Part shown: in pieces, positions 17,702 to 26,133 of the stretch
Numbering within the stretch: the stretch's first letter is position 1
Layout: each line of letters begins with the position of its first letter
NCBI RefSeq assembly: GCF_000373625.1
Contig: NZ_KB891993.1
Span: forward strand, 806,001-870,000
Source: Streptomyces sp. LaPpAH-108
GTDB lineage: Bacteria > Actinomycetota > Actinomycetes > Streptomycetales > Streptomycetaceae
DNA length: 64,000 nucleotides
Reading direction: 5' to 3'
Notes under the pieces: model-generated
Database searches by the model: none
Told to the model about the DNA's origin: nothing
The model's input: only the letters and a program-made list of their open reading frames with translations
Position numbers and translations under genes: made by a program

Positions 17702-18664
17702 ATGGCAACCGATCACGCCGCCCGCACAGGCGCTTCGAAAGCGTCGGCATCGGCCCCGCGTCCGGGGCCTCGGGCGCAGCCGCACGAGGTCCTGGACCCG
17801 CGCGCGGAGCTGAGCGAGTTCCTGCGCACCCGCCGTGATCGCCTCAAGCCGGCCGATGTGGGGCTCACCGACTACAGCCGACGGCGCCGTGTCCCGGGCC
17901 TGCGGCGCGAGGAACTGGCCCATCTCGCCGGAGTCTCCGCGGCGTACTACACGCGGTTCGAGCAGGGGAACGCCCGCAACGTCTCGCGCGAGGTGGTGGA
18001 CGCGATCTCCCGCGTCCTCAGGCTCTCCGACACCGAGCACGCGCACCTCCTGGAGCTGGCGCAGCCCAAGCGGCGTCAGGGGAGGCGCAGCGACCCACCG
18101 CGCCAGCAGGTCAGGCCCGAGGTGCGCGAACTGCTGGCGGCGATGGAGGGAATCCCAGCCTACGTGTGGGGGCGCGGGTCCGATGTGCTGGCGTGGAACC
18201 AGACCGCGTCCGCCGTCTTCGGGGACTGGGCGGCGCGCGCCCCGCAGGACCGGAACTGGGCCAGGGTCACCTTCCTCGATCCCGCGTCACGGAGGCTCTT
18301 CGCCGACTGGGACGCCAAGGCCCAGGACGTGGTGGGACAGCTGCGGCGGTGGGCGGGGCTGCACCCGGACGACACGCGGCTCGCCTCGCTGATCGGTGAA
18401 CTCTCCATGAAGAGCGCGGAGTTCCGCGCGCTGTGGGCCGCCCACGACGTCAAGAAGAAGACCCACGGCACCATGCGTCTGACGCATCCCCTCGTGGGTG
18501 AGCTGACCCTGCGCTACGAAACACTCGCGCTCCAGGGCGACCAGGACCAGTACCTGAGCAGCTACCACGCCGAACCCGGGTCGGCCTCCGAGCAGGCGTT
18601 GCGCCTGCTCGCCAGTTGGGGCGTGGACGCGCTCCAGGACCGCTCCCCCGACGCGTCGCACTGA
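17702..18664 (+). CDS. XRE-family regulator with MmyB-like C-terminal domain
   Basis: A 320-aa regulator with an N-terminal helix-turn-helix ([40 protein letters not shown] at about residues 38-92) followed by an MmyB-like ligand-binding PAS-type domain ([41 protein letters not shown]). Such proteins commonly sit divergent from an oxidoreductase gene they control, and in some cases bind a fatty acid. Here the divergent neighbour is the GFA-ALDH gene, 174 bp away, which is the likely target. A CATACT hexamer 6 nt before the ATG and the lack of a ribosome site suggest a leaderless mRNA. Confidence 0.9.
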   Translation: MATDHAARTGASKASASAPRPGPRAQPHEVLDPRAELSEFLRTRRDRLKPADVGLTDYSRRRRVPGLRREELAHLAGVSAAYYTRFEQGNARNVSREVVDAISRVLRLSDTEHAHLLELAQPKRRQGRRSDPPRQQVRPEVRELLAAMEGIPAYVWGRGSDVLAWNQTASAVFGDWAARAPQDRNWARVTFLDPASRRLFADWDAKAQDVVGQLRRWAGLHPDDTRLASLIGELSMKSAEFRALWAAHDVKKKTHGTMRLTHPLVGELTLRYETLALQGDQDQYLSSYHAEPGSASEQALRLLASWGVDALQDRSPDASH

Positions 18665-18727
18665 CCGCCCCGCTGCCCCCTCCCGCTCTCGAAAATGACA
18701 CCTCGTCAACCACACCCGGCGTACGTC

Positions 18728-18744
18728 CTGTACATTTTTTACAG
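18728..18744. promoter_or_regulatory. Inverted repeat upstream of the ClpP-like gene (operator candidate)
   Basis: CTGTA (18728-18732) and TACAG (18740-18744) flank 7 nt rich in T, 46 nt before the ClpP-like start. TACATT (18731-18736) inside it fits a -10 hexamer, so a protein bound here would block the promoter. The AT-rich run is unusual for this GC-rich region. The regulator is unknown; the adjacent XRE-MmyB protein is one candidate. Confidence 0.4.
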
Positions 18745-18789
18745 AAGCGAGGGCCCATCACCGGCCCGCTCGTCAGGAGGGGTACGCCC

Positions 18790-19410
18790 ATGTCCCGTTC
18801 GTCCGCCCGCTATGTCCTGCCCGAGTTCACCGAGCGCGGTGCGACGGGGCCGCGCACGCTCGATCCGTACGCGAAGTTGTTCGAGGGGCGGATCGTGTTT
18901 CTGGGGACGCCGTTGGACGACACGGCGGCGGCGGATGTGATCGGGCAGCTGATGCAGCTGGAACACACCGCGCCGGAGCGGGACATCACGCTGTATCTGA
19001 ACAGCCCGGGCGGCTCGTTCCACGCGATGACCGCCGTGTACGACACGATGCGGTACGTCTCGTGCGACGTGGCGACGTACTGCCTGGGCCAGGTCGCCGC
19101 CGTCTCGGCGGTGCTGCTCGCGGCCGGGACGCCGGGGAAGCGGTGTGTGCTGCCCGGGGCGCGGGTGGTGCTGGAGCAGCCCGCACTGGGTGAGCCCGTG
19201 CAGGGGCAGCCGAGCGATCTGCTCATCCAGGCCGAGGAGCTGGCACGCACGCGCGCGCTGATGGAGGACATGCTCGTCCGGCACACCGGGCGGGACGCCG
19301 CGCGCGTGCACGCCGATCTGGAGCGGGAGCTGGTGCTGGACGCGCGGGACGCCGTCGCGTACGGGCTCGCGGACGAGGTCGTACAGCGCCGCGCCCCCGG
19401 CGCCCGGTGA
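18790..19410 (+). CDS. ClpP-like protein lacking catalytic Ser and His (ClpR-like)
   Basis: A 206-aa member of the ClpP fold, the tetradecameric peptidase that works with Clp ATPases. The fold landmarks are clear: [20 protein letters not shown], the [14 protein letters not shown] strand, and the C-terminal [12 protein letters not shown]. The catalytic sites are altered: the GQAAS-type nucleophile is GQVAAVS, with Ala at the Ser position, and the IHQP His is a Glu (VVLEQPAL). The Asp before LERE remains. It is therefore probably inactive and might act as a regulatory ring subunit, like cyanobacterial ClpR. AGGAGG lies 11 nt before the ATG at 18790. A small gene follows 7 nt downstream, probably cotranscribed. 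Confidence 0.88.
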   Translation: MSRSSARYVLPEFTERGATGPRTLDPYAKLFEGRIVFLGTPLDDTAAADVIGQLMQLEHTAPERDITLYLNSPGGSFHAMTAVYDTMRYVSCDVATYCLGQVAAVSAVLLAAGTPGKRCVLPGARVVLEQPALGEPVQGQPSDLLIQAEELARTRALMEDMLVRHTGRDAARVHADLERELVLDARDAVAYGLADEVVQRRAPGAR

Positions 19411-19417
19411 GCGCGCC

Positions 19418-19723
19418 GTGCTGCCGGACCTGCCGCCGCTGCCCGCGCTGACCCGCGCCGAGGGCGAGCTGATCGACCGTTACCTGGAGGCCGCCGAGCT
19501 GCTGGGGCGGATCAACCCGGCCCGGCAGGAGGACACGTACAGCGGTCTGCGGGCCGCACAGGCCCTCGTGCGCAAGGCGACAGAGCTGCGGGACGCACTC
19601 ACGCTGATGCACCAGCGGGGCGAGACGGAGCTGCACGGGAGCACGCTGACACGCGCGCTCCGCGTACTGGACGGCGAACGCCGCACCGCGCGGGTCGTGC
19701 TCCCGGCGGACGACGGGACGTGA
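19418..19723 (+). CDS. Small hypothetical protein cotranscribed with the ClpP-like gene
   Basis: A 101-aa mostly helical, charged protein (EGELIDRYLEAAELLGRI, then GLRAAQALVRKATELRDALTLM) that I do not recognise. It has no signal peptide, membrane segment or Cys. It starts with GTG 7 nt after the ClpP-like stop and keeps typical Streptomyces codon use, so it is likely real and cotranslated with its neighbour. Its function might be tied to the ClpP-like protein, for example as an adaptor, but that rests only on position. Confidence 0.6.
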   Translation: MLPDLPPLPALTRAEGELIDRYLEAAELLGRINPARQEDTYSGLRAAQALVRKATELRDALTLMHQRGETELHGSTLTRALRVLDGERRTARVVLPADDGT

Positions 19724-20199
19724 CCCGACGCGCCGGAATACCGCCCGGTGTCCCCCGGCCCGGCACGCCCGCCGCTCCCGCCCCCGCCGCGCTCCCGCCC
19801 GACCACGACCCCGCGCCCGGACATCCGGCACCCCCGACGGGCGCGGCGCGTCGAGCACTCCCCCACTCGGGGAACCGAAACGGGCCGAACGTGGTACCGC
19901 CGACCGTGGTATCTCCGCCCGGGTTTCCGCGGCCTCCGACTTGCGCAGCACGGGGACGACGGCGCCGCCCAGGACCCTCGCGCCCCAGGTCCGGGGCTAC
20001 GCCCGGGGGCTGACGGAAGTTCGGAAACGGGACTGTCCACCCGAACGGGTGAGTGGTGAGTAACACCACAAACCGCCGATTCCATTGGGATTTTCGGTCG
20101 GTAGTACGTGAAGATCCCTGTCTGACGACAAGCCCCCGCCACAGCGGCGGGGCGGTCCGGGCGGACGCCGAGTCCTGCCGCCGCCCGGATGACCGGTCG
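19724..20199. other. Gene-free leader/intergenic DNA with hairpins
   Basis: No convincing gene lies here; open frames are low-complexity Pro/Ala/Arg. Contents: a direct repeat CGTGGTA at 19890-19896 and 19905-19911, a hairpin 20134-20140 with 20146-20152 (7 bp, loop ACAGC), and a hairpin 20156-20164 with 20181-20189 (9 bp, perfect). Both hairpins sit just before the c-di-AMP riboswitch and are probably in the same transcript. I could not identify a promoter with confidence. Confidence 0.5.
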
Positions 20200-20376
20200 A
20201 CAGGAGTGCATCGGCAGGAGTGGAGGACCCGAGCAAGACGGGTCGCCGGGACGGACGTTCGCGCACCGCGGGCGGTCGTGCCGAGTGGCCCTTGGGGTGA
20301 AGCCGTGGCGACACGGCCGGGCAACTTCGCCAGCCCGAATCCGACAGGTCATCCTTCACAGGCGGCTGACGAAGGG
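20200..20376 (+). ncRNA. ydaO/yuaA-type c-di-AMP riboswitch
   Basis: The conserved core is present in order: GGAGGACCC (about 20222-20230), TTGGGGTGAAGCC (about 20292-20304), a GGGCAACTTCGCC hairpin segment, CCGAATCCGACAGGTCATC (about 20334-20352), and a last stem CCTTC...GAAGG enclosing ACAGGCGGCTGAC (about 20353-20375). This is the architecture of the ydaO class that senses cyclic di-AMP. It lies directly before an NlpC/P60 cell-wall hydrolase, the usual setting in Streptomyces. The last stem contains the gene's GAAGGG ribosome site, so ligand binding could hide it. The exact 5' boundary is uncertain by tens of bases. Confidence 0.82.
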
Positions 20377-20382
20377 TTGCGC

Positions 20383-20856
20383 ATGACTGCGCTCAATCGT
20401 GTCCCGTCGCTGATGGCCCGGGCCGGAACCGCCTCGGCCCTCACCCTGGCCGCCGTCGGCGGCTCGATCGCGGTACCGGGACTGGCCACCGAGGCCTCCG
20501 CCGCGACCACCGCGACGAAGGCGCTCCAGATCGCGGCGTCCAAGAAGGGCTCGCCGTACAGCTACGGGGCCACCGGACCGCGCCGGTTCGACTGCTCGGG
20601 GCTCACGCTCTACTCGTTCAAGAAGGCGGGCAAGAAGCTGCCCCGCACCGCCGCCCAGCAGTACAACAGGACGCACCACATTTCGTCCGGCCACCGCAAG
20701 GCGGGCGACCTGGTGTTCTTCCACTCGGGGTCCAGCGTCTACCACGTCGGGATCTACGCCGGTAAGGGCAAGATCTGGCACGCCCCGAAGACCGGGGACG
20801 TGGTGCGCCTGCAGAAGATCTGGACCAAGAGCGTCTGGTACGGCCGGGTGAACTGA
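20383..20856 (+). CDS. Secreted C40-family (NlpC/P60) cell-wall peptidase
   Basis: A 157-aa secreted cell-wall hydrolase that would cleave peptidoglycan stem peptides. Residues 1-40 are a signal peptide (RVPSLMARAGTASALTLAAV, cleavage near EASA-AT). The NlpC/P60 domain follows directly with catalytic Cys71 in RRFDCSGL, a His in VYHVGIYAGKG and a further polar residue in IWHAPKTGD. There is no LysM or SH3 targeting domain. The ATG at 20383 has GAAGGG 7 nt upstream, inside the last stem of the c-di-AMP riboswitch. It is thus likely shut off when c-di-AMP is high, linking cell-wall lysis to osmotic state and spore germination. Confidence 0.92.
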   Translation: MTALNRVPSLMARAGTASALTLAAVGGSIAVPGLATEASAATTATKALQIAASKKGSPYSYGATGPRRFDCSGLTLYSFKKAGKKLPRTAAQQYNRTHHISSGHRKAGDLVFFHSGSSVYHVGIYAGKGKIWHAPKTGDVVRLQKIWTKSVWYGRVN

Positions 20857-20870
20857 CCCGGCGCGAGCGC

Positions 20871-21329
20871 CTACGGCTCCTGACGCGCCGCCGCCGTCAG
20901 GGGCCCGGCCGGTGCCGTCCAGGGCAGCTCGACCGCGACCGTCTTGCCGCCCTCGCGGGTGGAGCGCACCCGGAGCCTGCCGCCGCACTCGGCGGTCAGG
21001 TACCGGATGATGACCATCCCGCGCCCGTTGTCCTGCTGCACGGCCGCGGGCAGCCGCCTGGGGAAGCGCGGGTGGCTGTCCGTCACACCGATGCGCAGCC
21101 ACTCGTCCCGCACCAGGACGAGGTCCACGGTGAACGTGGGCGACTGCCCGAAGGTGTGCTGCACGGCGTTGGTGGCCAGCTCGGAGAGGATGAGCCGTAC
21201 GGTGTCGGCGGCCTCGGCGTCCGCGGGCAGACCCCACTCCGCCAGCACGCCGAGGACGTAGGTGCGGGCCGTGGCGACCGAGGCGGGCTCACTCGGAAGA
21301 GTGACGGATGCTTCCAGATGGTCTGCCAT
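20871..21329 (-). CDS. Anti-sigma-factor-type ATP-binding protein (RsbW/SpoIIAB-like HATPase)
   Basis: A 152-aa single-domain GHKL ATPase of the anti-sigma regulatory kinase kind. The N box is ILSELATNAVQHTF and the G1 box is QQDNGRGMVIIR; a G2 region GGKTVAVELPW follows. Streptomyces carries many such proteins, and most partners are unknown. There is no anti-anti-sigma factor or DUF397 gene beside it. I use the ATG at 21329 (AAAGGGA 10 nt upstream) rather than the GTG at 21350, because the family sequence begins after it. It is convergent with the NlpC/P60 gene, 14 nt apart. Confidence 0.85.
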   Translation of the reverse strand: MADHLEASVTLPSEPASVATARTYVLGVLAEWGLPADAEAADTVRLILSELATNAVQHTFGQSPTFTVDLVLVRDEWLRIGVTDSHPRFPRRLPAAVQQDNGRGMVIIRYLTAECGGRLRVRSTREGGKTVAVELPWTAPAGPLTAAARQEP

Positions 21330-21400
21330 GGCGACGTCGTCCCTTTCCACGCTGGGCGGTCAGCCTGCCACCACCTGAGGGGCCGGGGGCACCAACCCCC

Positions 21401-21416
21401 GATATATGCACATATC
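21401..21416. promoter_or_regulatory. AT-rich near-palindrome upstream of the anti-sigma-type gene
   Basis: GATATATGCACATATC (21401-21416) differs from a perfect palindrome at two positions and is the most AT-rich patch between 20.9 and 22.6 kb. It lies 72 nt upstream of the minus-strand start at 21329 and 97 nt past the bioF stop. It may be an operator or contain the promoter of the anti-sigma-type gene. Confidence 0.35.
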
Positions 21417-21512
21417 TATCGCCCGATGCGGTGAACTCTGCGACGCGAGAACGGATTTGGGGTTCACGACACGCTCCGGCGCACGCCCGGCTCACTCCGG
21501 CCCGCGCCGGGC

Positions 21513-22640
21513 CTACGGCCGCGTCCCGCCGATCACCCGCACCGCCCGCGCGATCTCTTCCCCGCTCAGATCCGCCCGCGCCGTCAGCCGCAGCCGGGAG
21601 ACCCCGTCCGGCACCGACGGCGGCCGGAAGCACCCCACGGCAAGACCGGCGGCGCGGCAGCGGGCCGCCCACTCGACGGCGCCGGACGCGGAGGGGGCGC
21701 GCACGGAGACCACGGCGGCGTCGGGACGTACCGCGTCCAGGCCCTCGGCGGTCAGCCGCGTGTGCAGCTCGGCGGCGACCGCACGGGCCCGCGCCGCCCG
21801 CCCGGGCTCGCGGCGCAGCAGCCGCAGCGCGGCGAGGGCGGCGCCGACGGAGGCGGGGGCGAGGCCGGTGTCGAAGATGAACGTACGGGCCGTGTTCACC
21901 AGGTGGGCGATCACCCGCTCCGGGCCGAGCACCACACCGCCCTGGCTGCCGAGCGACTTGGACAGGGTGGCCGTGGCCACCACGTCACCGGCGCCCGCGA
22001 GGCTGGCCGCGTGCGGCGCGCCCCGGCCGCCGTCGCCCAGGACGCCGAGCCCGTGGGCGTCGTCCACCACCAGGCCCGCGCCGTGCGCCCGGCAGGCCGC
22101 CGCGAGCGCGCCGAGCGGGGCCGCGTCGCCGTCCACGGAGAACACCGTGTCGGAGACCGCGACGGCGGCGCCCCGGTGGGTGCCGAGCGCCTTGTCGACG
22201 GCCTCCGGGGCGGCGTGGGCGACGACCTGGGTGGTGCCCCGGGCCAGTCGGCAGCCGTCGATGAGCGAGGCGTGGTTGCCCGCGTCGGAGACGATCAGCG
22301 AGCCGTGCGGGGCGAGCGCGGTGACGGCGGCGAGGTTGGCGGCGTACCCGGAGGAGAAGACCAGGGCGGCCTCGAAGCCGCAGAAGGCGGCGAGTTCGCG
22401 CTCCAGGTCGGCGTGCAGCTCGGTGGTGCCGGTGACCAGACGGGAGCCGGTGGAGCCGCCGCCCCAGGCGCGGGCGGCGCGTACGGCGCCCTCGACGGTC
22501 TCGGGGTGGCGGGCGAGGCCCAGGTAGTCGTTGCTCGCGAGATCGAGCAGCGGGGAGTCGGACGGACGGGGGCGCAGGGTGCGTACCAGTCCGGCACGGT
22601 GGCGGGCCCCGGCCTCCTCGTCGATCCAGCCGAACGCCAT
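21513..22640 (-). CDS. bioF: 8-amino-7-oxononanoate synthase BioF
   Basis: A PLP enzyme condensing pimeloyl-ACP (or -CoA) with alanine to make 8-amino-7-oxononanoate, the first ring-chain step of biotin synthesis. The 375-aa protein shows SNDYLGLARHP, GGGSTGSRLVTGTTELH, the Asp in LVVDDAHGLGVLG and the PLP Lys in TLSKSLGSQGG. It starts at the ATG at 22640 (GGAGGACC ribosome site) and is divergent from bioB, with 147 bp between them. The remaining bio genes are in a separate plus-strand operon. Confidence 0.94.
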   Translation of the reverse strand: MAFGWIDEEAGARHRAGLVRTLRPRPSDSPLLDLASNDYLGLARHPETVEGAVRAARAWGGGSTGSRLVTGTTELHADLERELAAFCGFEAALVFSSGYAANLAAVTALAPHGSLIVSDAGNHASLIDGCRLARGTTQVVAHAAPEAVDKALGTHRGAAVAVSDTVFSVDGDAAPLGALAAACRAHGAGLVVDDAHGLGVLGDGGRGAPHAASLAGAGDVVATATLSKSLGSQGGVVLGPERVIAHLVNTARTFIFDTGLAPASVGAALAALRLLRREPGRAARARAVAAELHTRLTAEGLDAVRPDAAVVSVRAPSASGAVEWAARCRAAGLAVGCFRPPSVPDGVSRLRLTARADLSGEEIARAVRVIGGTRP

Positions 22641-22702
22641 GGGTCCTCCGGTGCTTTTGTAGGTAGCGGACAGACACTAGCGGCCCGCACGGCCGCCCAT
22701 GA

Positions 22703-22718
22703 TGTGGCAATACCCACA
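22703..22718. promoter_or_regulatory. Inverted repeat in the bioF-bioB divergent region
   Basis: TGTGG-6 nt-CCACA lies in the 147-bp region between the two biotin transcripts, 63 nt from bioF and 70 nt from bioB. It is symmetric and near the middle, so a biotin-responsive repressor could act on both promoters from it. I do not recognise it as a known BirA or BioQ operator. Confidence 0.35.
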
Positions 22719-22787
22719 CTCCGAACGGCTTCTGTTGTGTGAAGTCTCCTTGGCCCGGGGCGGTGCCGTAGGACAGGATCGGGCCCC

Positions 22788-24020
22788 ATGGACCTCCTGA
22801 ACACGCTGGTGGACAAGGGACTTCGACGCGAGACGCCGACGCGGGCCGAGGCGCTCGCCGTGCTGGCCACCTCCGACGACGACCTGCTCGACGTGGTGGC
22901 GGCGGCCGGACGGGTGCGTCGGCACTGGTTCGGGCGGCGGGTGAAACTCAACTATCTGGTCAACCTCAAGTCCGGCCTGTGCCCGGAGGACTGCTCCTAC
23001 TGCTCGCAGCGGCTCGGCTCGACGGCGGGCATCCTCAAGTACAGCTGGCTGAAGCCGGACCAGGCGTCCGAGGCAGCAGCCGCCGGGCTCGCCGGGGGTG
23101 CCAAGCGGGTGTGCCTGGTGGCGTCCGGGCGCGGGCCGACGGACCGGGACGTGGACCGGGTCTCGGAGACCATCAAGGCGATCAAGGACCAGAACGAGGG
23201 CGTGGAGGTGTGCGCCTGCCTCGGCCTGCTCTCCGACGGCCAGGCCGAGCGGCTGCGCGCGGCGGGCGCGGACGCCTACAACCACAACCTGAACACCTCC
23301 GAGGCGACCTACGGCGACATCACCACCACCCACACGTACGCCGACCGGGTGGACACGGTGCACAAGGCGCACGCGGCGGGGCTGTCCGCCTGCTCGGGGC
23401 TGATCGCGGGCATGGGCGAGAGCGACGCGGACCTGGTGGACGTGGTGTTCGCGCTGCGCGAGCTGGACCCGGACTCCGTTCCGGTGAACTTCCTGATCCC
23501 GTTCGAGGGCACCCCGCTGGCCAAGGAGTGGAACCTCACCCCGCAGCGCTGTCTGCGCATCCTCGCGATGGTCCGGTTCGTCTGCCCGGACGTGGAGGTG
23601 CGCATCGCGGGCGGCCGGGAGGTCCATCTGCGCACGCTCCAGCCGCTCGCGCTGCACCTCGCCAACTCGATCTTCCTGGGCGACTACCTCACCAGCGAGG
23701 GCCAGGCGGGCAAGGCCGACCTGGAGATGATCGCGGACGCCGGGTTCGAGGTGGAGGGCGCGGACGAGGTGACGCTGCCGGAGCACCGGGTGGCGGGCGG
23801 GGGCGGGTGCGGTCCGGGCACTGCCGGGGAAGGCGGCTGCGGTGCGCACGGTGTGTGCGGTACGGCGGACTCCGCACCGGCGAAGACCCCGGCCCAGGCG
23901 ACCGCCCCGGACGAGACGACAGCCCCGGCCGACGCCGAGCCCGCCTCCGGCACCCCCCGCACCGACCTGGTCGCCGTCCGCCGCCGTGGCGCCGGAACCG
24001 ACCTCGCACCCAATGCCTGA
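22788..24020 (+). CDS. bioB: Biotin synthase BioB (radical SAM)
   Basis: The radical-SAM enzyme inserting sulfur into dethiobiotin. The SAM cluster motif CPEDCSYC (about residues 65-72) and [28 protein letters not shown] and [13 protein letters not shown], with the auxiliary-cluster Cys and Arg residues, are all present. The protein is 410 aa, some 60-70 longer than E. coli BioB, because of a Gly/Cys-rich then Ala/Pro-rich tail after residue about 335 (three Cys in [16 protein letters not shown]), ending in [13 protein letters not shown]. The tail is known from my memory in other Streptomyces. The start is the ATG at 22788. It overlaps bioA by 8 nt. Confidence 0.95.
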   Translation: MDLLNTLVDKGLRRETPTRAEALAVLATSDDDLLDVVAAAGRVRRHWFGRRVKLNYLVNLKSGLCPEDCSYCSQRLGSTAGILKYSWLKPDQASEAAAAGLAGGAKRVCLVASGRGPTDRDVDRVSETIKAIKDQNEGVEVCACLGLLSDGQAERLRAAGADAYNHNLNTSEATYGDITTTHTYADRVDTVHKAHAAGLSACSGLIAGMGESDADLVDVVFALRELDPDSVPVNFLIPFEGTPLAKEWNLTPQRCLRILAMVRFVCPDVEVRIAGGREVHLRTLQPLALHLANSIFLGDYLTSEGQAGKADLEMIADAGFEVEGADEVTLPEHRVAGGGGCGPGTAGEGGCGAHGVCGTADSAPAKTPAQATAPDETTAPADAEPASGTPRTDLVAVRRRGAGTDLAPNA

Positions 24021-25293
24021 CCTCGGCACGGCCGACCTGCTGGACCTGGACCGGCGGCACGTCTGGCATCCGTACGGCCCGATGCCCGGGCGCACCGAAC
24101 CGCTCGTCGTGGAGTCGGCGAGCGGGGTCCGGCTGCGACTGGCCGACGGCGGGGGCGAGTTGGTCGACGGCATGTCGTCCTGGTGGTCCGCGATCCACGG
24201 CTACCGGCACCCGGTGCTGGACGCGGCGGCGCGGGAGCAGCTGGGCCGGATGAGCCATGTGATGTTCGGCGGGCTCACGCACGAGCCCGCCGTACGCCTG
24301 GCGAAGCTCCTTGTCGACATGTCCCCCGAAGGCCTTGAGCACGTCTTCCTCGCGGACTCCGGCTCGGTGTCCGTCGAGGTCGCCGTCAAGATGTGCCTCC
24401 AGTACTGGCGCTCGCTCGGCCGCCCCGCCAAGCGGCGGCTGCTGACCTGGCGCGGCGGCTATCACGGCGACACCTGGCACCCGATGTCGGTGTGCGACCC
24501 GGAGGGCGGGATGCACGGGCTGTGGTCCGGGGCGCTGCCGCGCCAGGTGTTCGCGGACGCGCCGCCCGCCGCGTACGAGGAGGCGTACGCGGAGCATCTG
24601 CGCGCCCTGATCGAGCGGCACGCGGACGAACTGGCCGCCGTGATCGTGGAGCCGGTGGTGCAGGGCGCGGGCGGGATGCGCTTCCACTCCCCCGCGTATC
24701 TGCGGGTGCTGCGCGAGGCGTGCGACGCACACGGTGTGCTGCTGGTGTTCGACGAGATCGCCACCGGCTTCGGCCGCACGGGCACGCTGTTCGCGGCGGA
24801 GCACGCCGGGGTGAGCCCGGATGTGATGTGTGTGGGCAAGGCGCTGACCGGCGGCTATCTGACGATGGCGGCGACGCTGTGCACCGCGCGGGTGGCCGAC
24901 GGCATCTCGCGCGGCGAGGTCCCGGTGCTCGCGCACGGGCCGACCTTCATGGGCAACCCGCTCGCCGCCCATGTGGCCTGCGCCTCCGTCGAGTTGCTGC
25001 TCGGGCAGGACTGGCGGGCGGAGGTCAAGCGGATCGAGGCGGGGCTGACGGAGGGTCTGGCGGAGGCGGCCGGGCTGCCCGGCGTACGGGACGTGCGCGT
25101 GCTCGGCGCCATCGGGGTGGTCCAGCTCGACCACGAGGTGGACATGGCGGCGGCCGGCCGGGCCGCCGTGCGGGAGGGCGTGTGGCTGCGCCCGTTCCGC
25201 GATCTGGTCTACACGATGCCGCCGTACGTCACGGACGACGCGGACGTGGCACGGATCGCGCGCGCGGTGTGCGCCGCCGCGCGGGAGGGATGA
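24013..25293 (+). CDS. bioA: Adenosylmethionine-8-amino-7-oxononanoate aminotransferase BioA
   Basis: A PLP class III aminotransferase making 7,8-diaminononanoate, with SAM as amino donor. It has [36 protein letters not shown], the PLP Asp in [14 protein letters not shown] and the Lys in [13 protein letters not shown]. The ATG at 24013 (426 aa) overlaps the bioB stop as ATGCCTGA, so it is translationally coupled. bioD follows after 1 nt. Confidence 0.95.
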   Translation: MPDLGTADLLDLDRRHVWHPYGPMPGRTEPLVVESASGVRLRLADGGGELVDGMSSWWSAIHGYRHPVLDAAAREQLGRMSHVMFGGLTHEPAVRLAKLLVDMSPEGLEHVFLADSGSVSVEVAVKMCLQYWRSLGRPAKRRLLTWRGGYHGDTWHPMSVCDPEGGMHGLWSGALPRQVFADAPPAAYEEAYAEHLRALIERHADELAAVIVEPVVQGAGGMRFHSPAYLRVLREACDAHGVLLVFDEIATGFGRTGTLFAAEHAGVSPDVMCVGKALTGGYLTMAATLCTARVADGISRGEVPVLAHGPTFMGNPLAAHVACASVELLLGQDWRAEVKRIEAGLTEGLAEAAGLPGVRDVRVLGAIGVVQLDHEVDMAAAGRAAVREGVWLRPFRDLVYTMPPYVTDDADVARIARAVCAAAREG

Positions 25294-25294
25294 C

Positions 25295-26014
25295 ATGCCG
25301 GTACTGGTGATCACGGGCACGGGCACGGAGGTCGGCAAGACGGTCACGACCGCCGCCGTCGCCGCGACCGCGCGCGCAGCGGGGCGTTCGGTGGCCGTGC
25401 TGAAGGCCGCGCAGACGGGTGTACGGCCCGGCGAGCGCGGGGACGCCGACGAGGTGGCCCGGCTCGCGGGCCCGCTCACGACGGCCGAACTCGCCCGCTA
25501 TCCCGAGCCGTTGGCGCCGGGTACGGCCGCCCGGCGGGCCGGTATGGCACCGGTACGGCCGCAGGAGGTGGCCGAGGCGGCGGCCAAGCTGGCCACCGAG
25601 CACGATCTGGTGCTGGTGGAGGGCGCGGGCGGGCTGCTCGTACGGTTCGACGCGGCGGGCGGCACGCTGGCGGACGCGGCGGTGCTGCTGGGGGCGCCGG
25701 TGCTCGTGGTAGCTCCGGCGGGTCTCGGGACACTCAACTCCACGGAGCTGACGGCACGTGAACTACGGCTACGACAGCTGGAGTTGATCGGTGTGGTGAT
25801 CGGCTCCTGGCCGAAGGACCCTGATCTGGCCGCCCGTTGCAACGTGGCCGATCTGCCGGAGGTGGCCGGGGCGCCGCTGCTCGGGGCGATCCCGGCGGGG
25901 GCGGGCACGCTGACCCCTGCCGACTTCCGTGCGGCGGCGCCGAGTTGGCTGTCGGCGCGGCTGGGCGGGGAGTGGGACGCGGGGGCCTTCCGGGAACGGC
26001 AGGCGGCGTTCTAG
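25295..26014 (+). CDS. bioD: Dethiobiotin synthetase BioD
   Basis: An ATP-dependent carboxylase forming the ureido ring of dethiobiotin. The P-loop GTGTEVGKTV (residues 8-17), the LKAAQTG strand, VEGAGGLLV and the base-recognising segment near GSWPKDPDLAARCN identify it. It is 239 aa and begins 1 nt after the bioA stop. It ends the bioBAD operon; bioF is transcribed the other way. Together the window has all four late biotin genes. Confidence 0.95.
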   Translation: MPVLVITGTGTEVGKTVTTAAVAATARAAGRSVAVLKAAQTGVRPGERGDADEVARLAGPLTTAELARYPEPLAPGTAARRAGMAPVRPQEVAEAAAKLATEHDLVLVEGAGGLLVRFDAAGGTLADAAVLLGAPVLVVAPAGLGTLNSTELTARELRLRQLELIGVVIGSWPKDPDLAARCNVADLPEVAGAPLLGAIPAGAGTLTPADFRAAAPSWLSARLGGEWDAGAFRERQAAF

Positions 26015-26133
26015 CGGCGGGGTACTCCACAGCCGGGTGCGCGAGGTGGCCCCTGTCGCCGCGAGGGCGGGACATTCCGCGCGTCCTCGGGAAGAATCGT
26101 CCTGTAGGCGGGACCGTTCCCCGGGAGGCTGCC

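Noticed and set aside
19720..20013. A 97-codon plus-strand frame after the small hypothetical gene
   Set aside because: Pro/Ala/Arg-rich, no ribosome site, and it lies in DNA that looks like intergenic leader.
20053..20382. Longer N-terminal version of the NlpC/P60 protein
   Set aside because: It would translate the riboswitch. The signal peptide begins at 20383 with a clear ribosome site.
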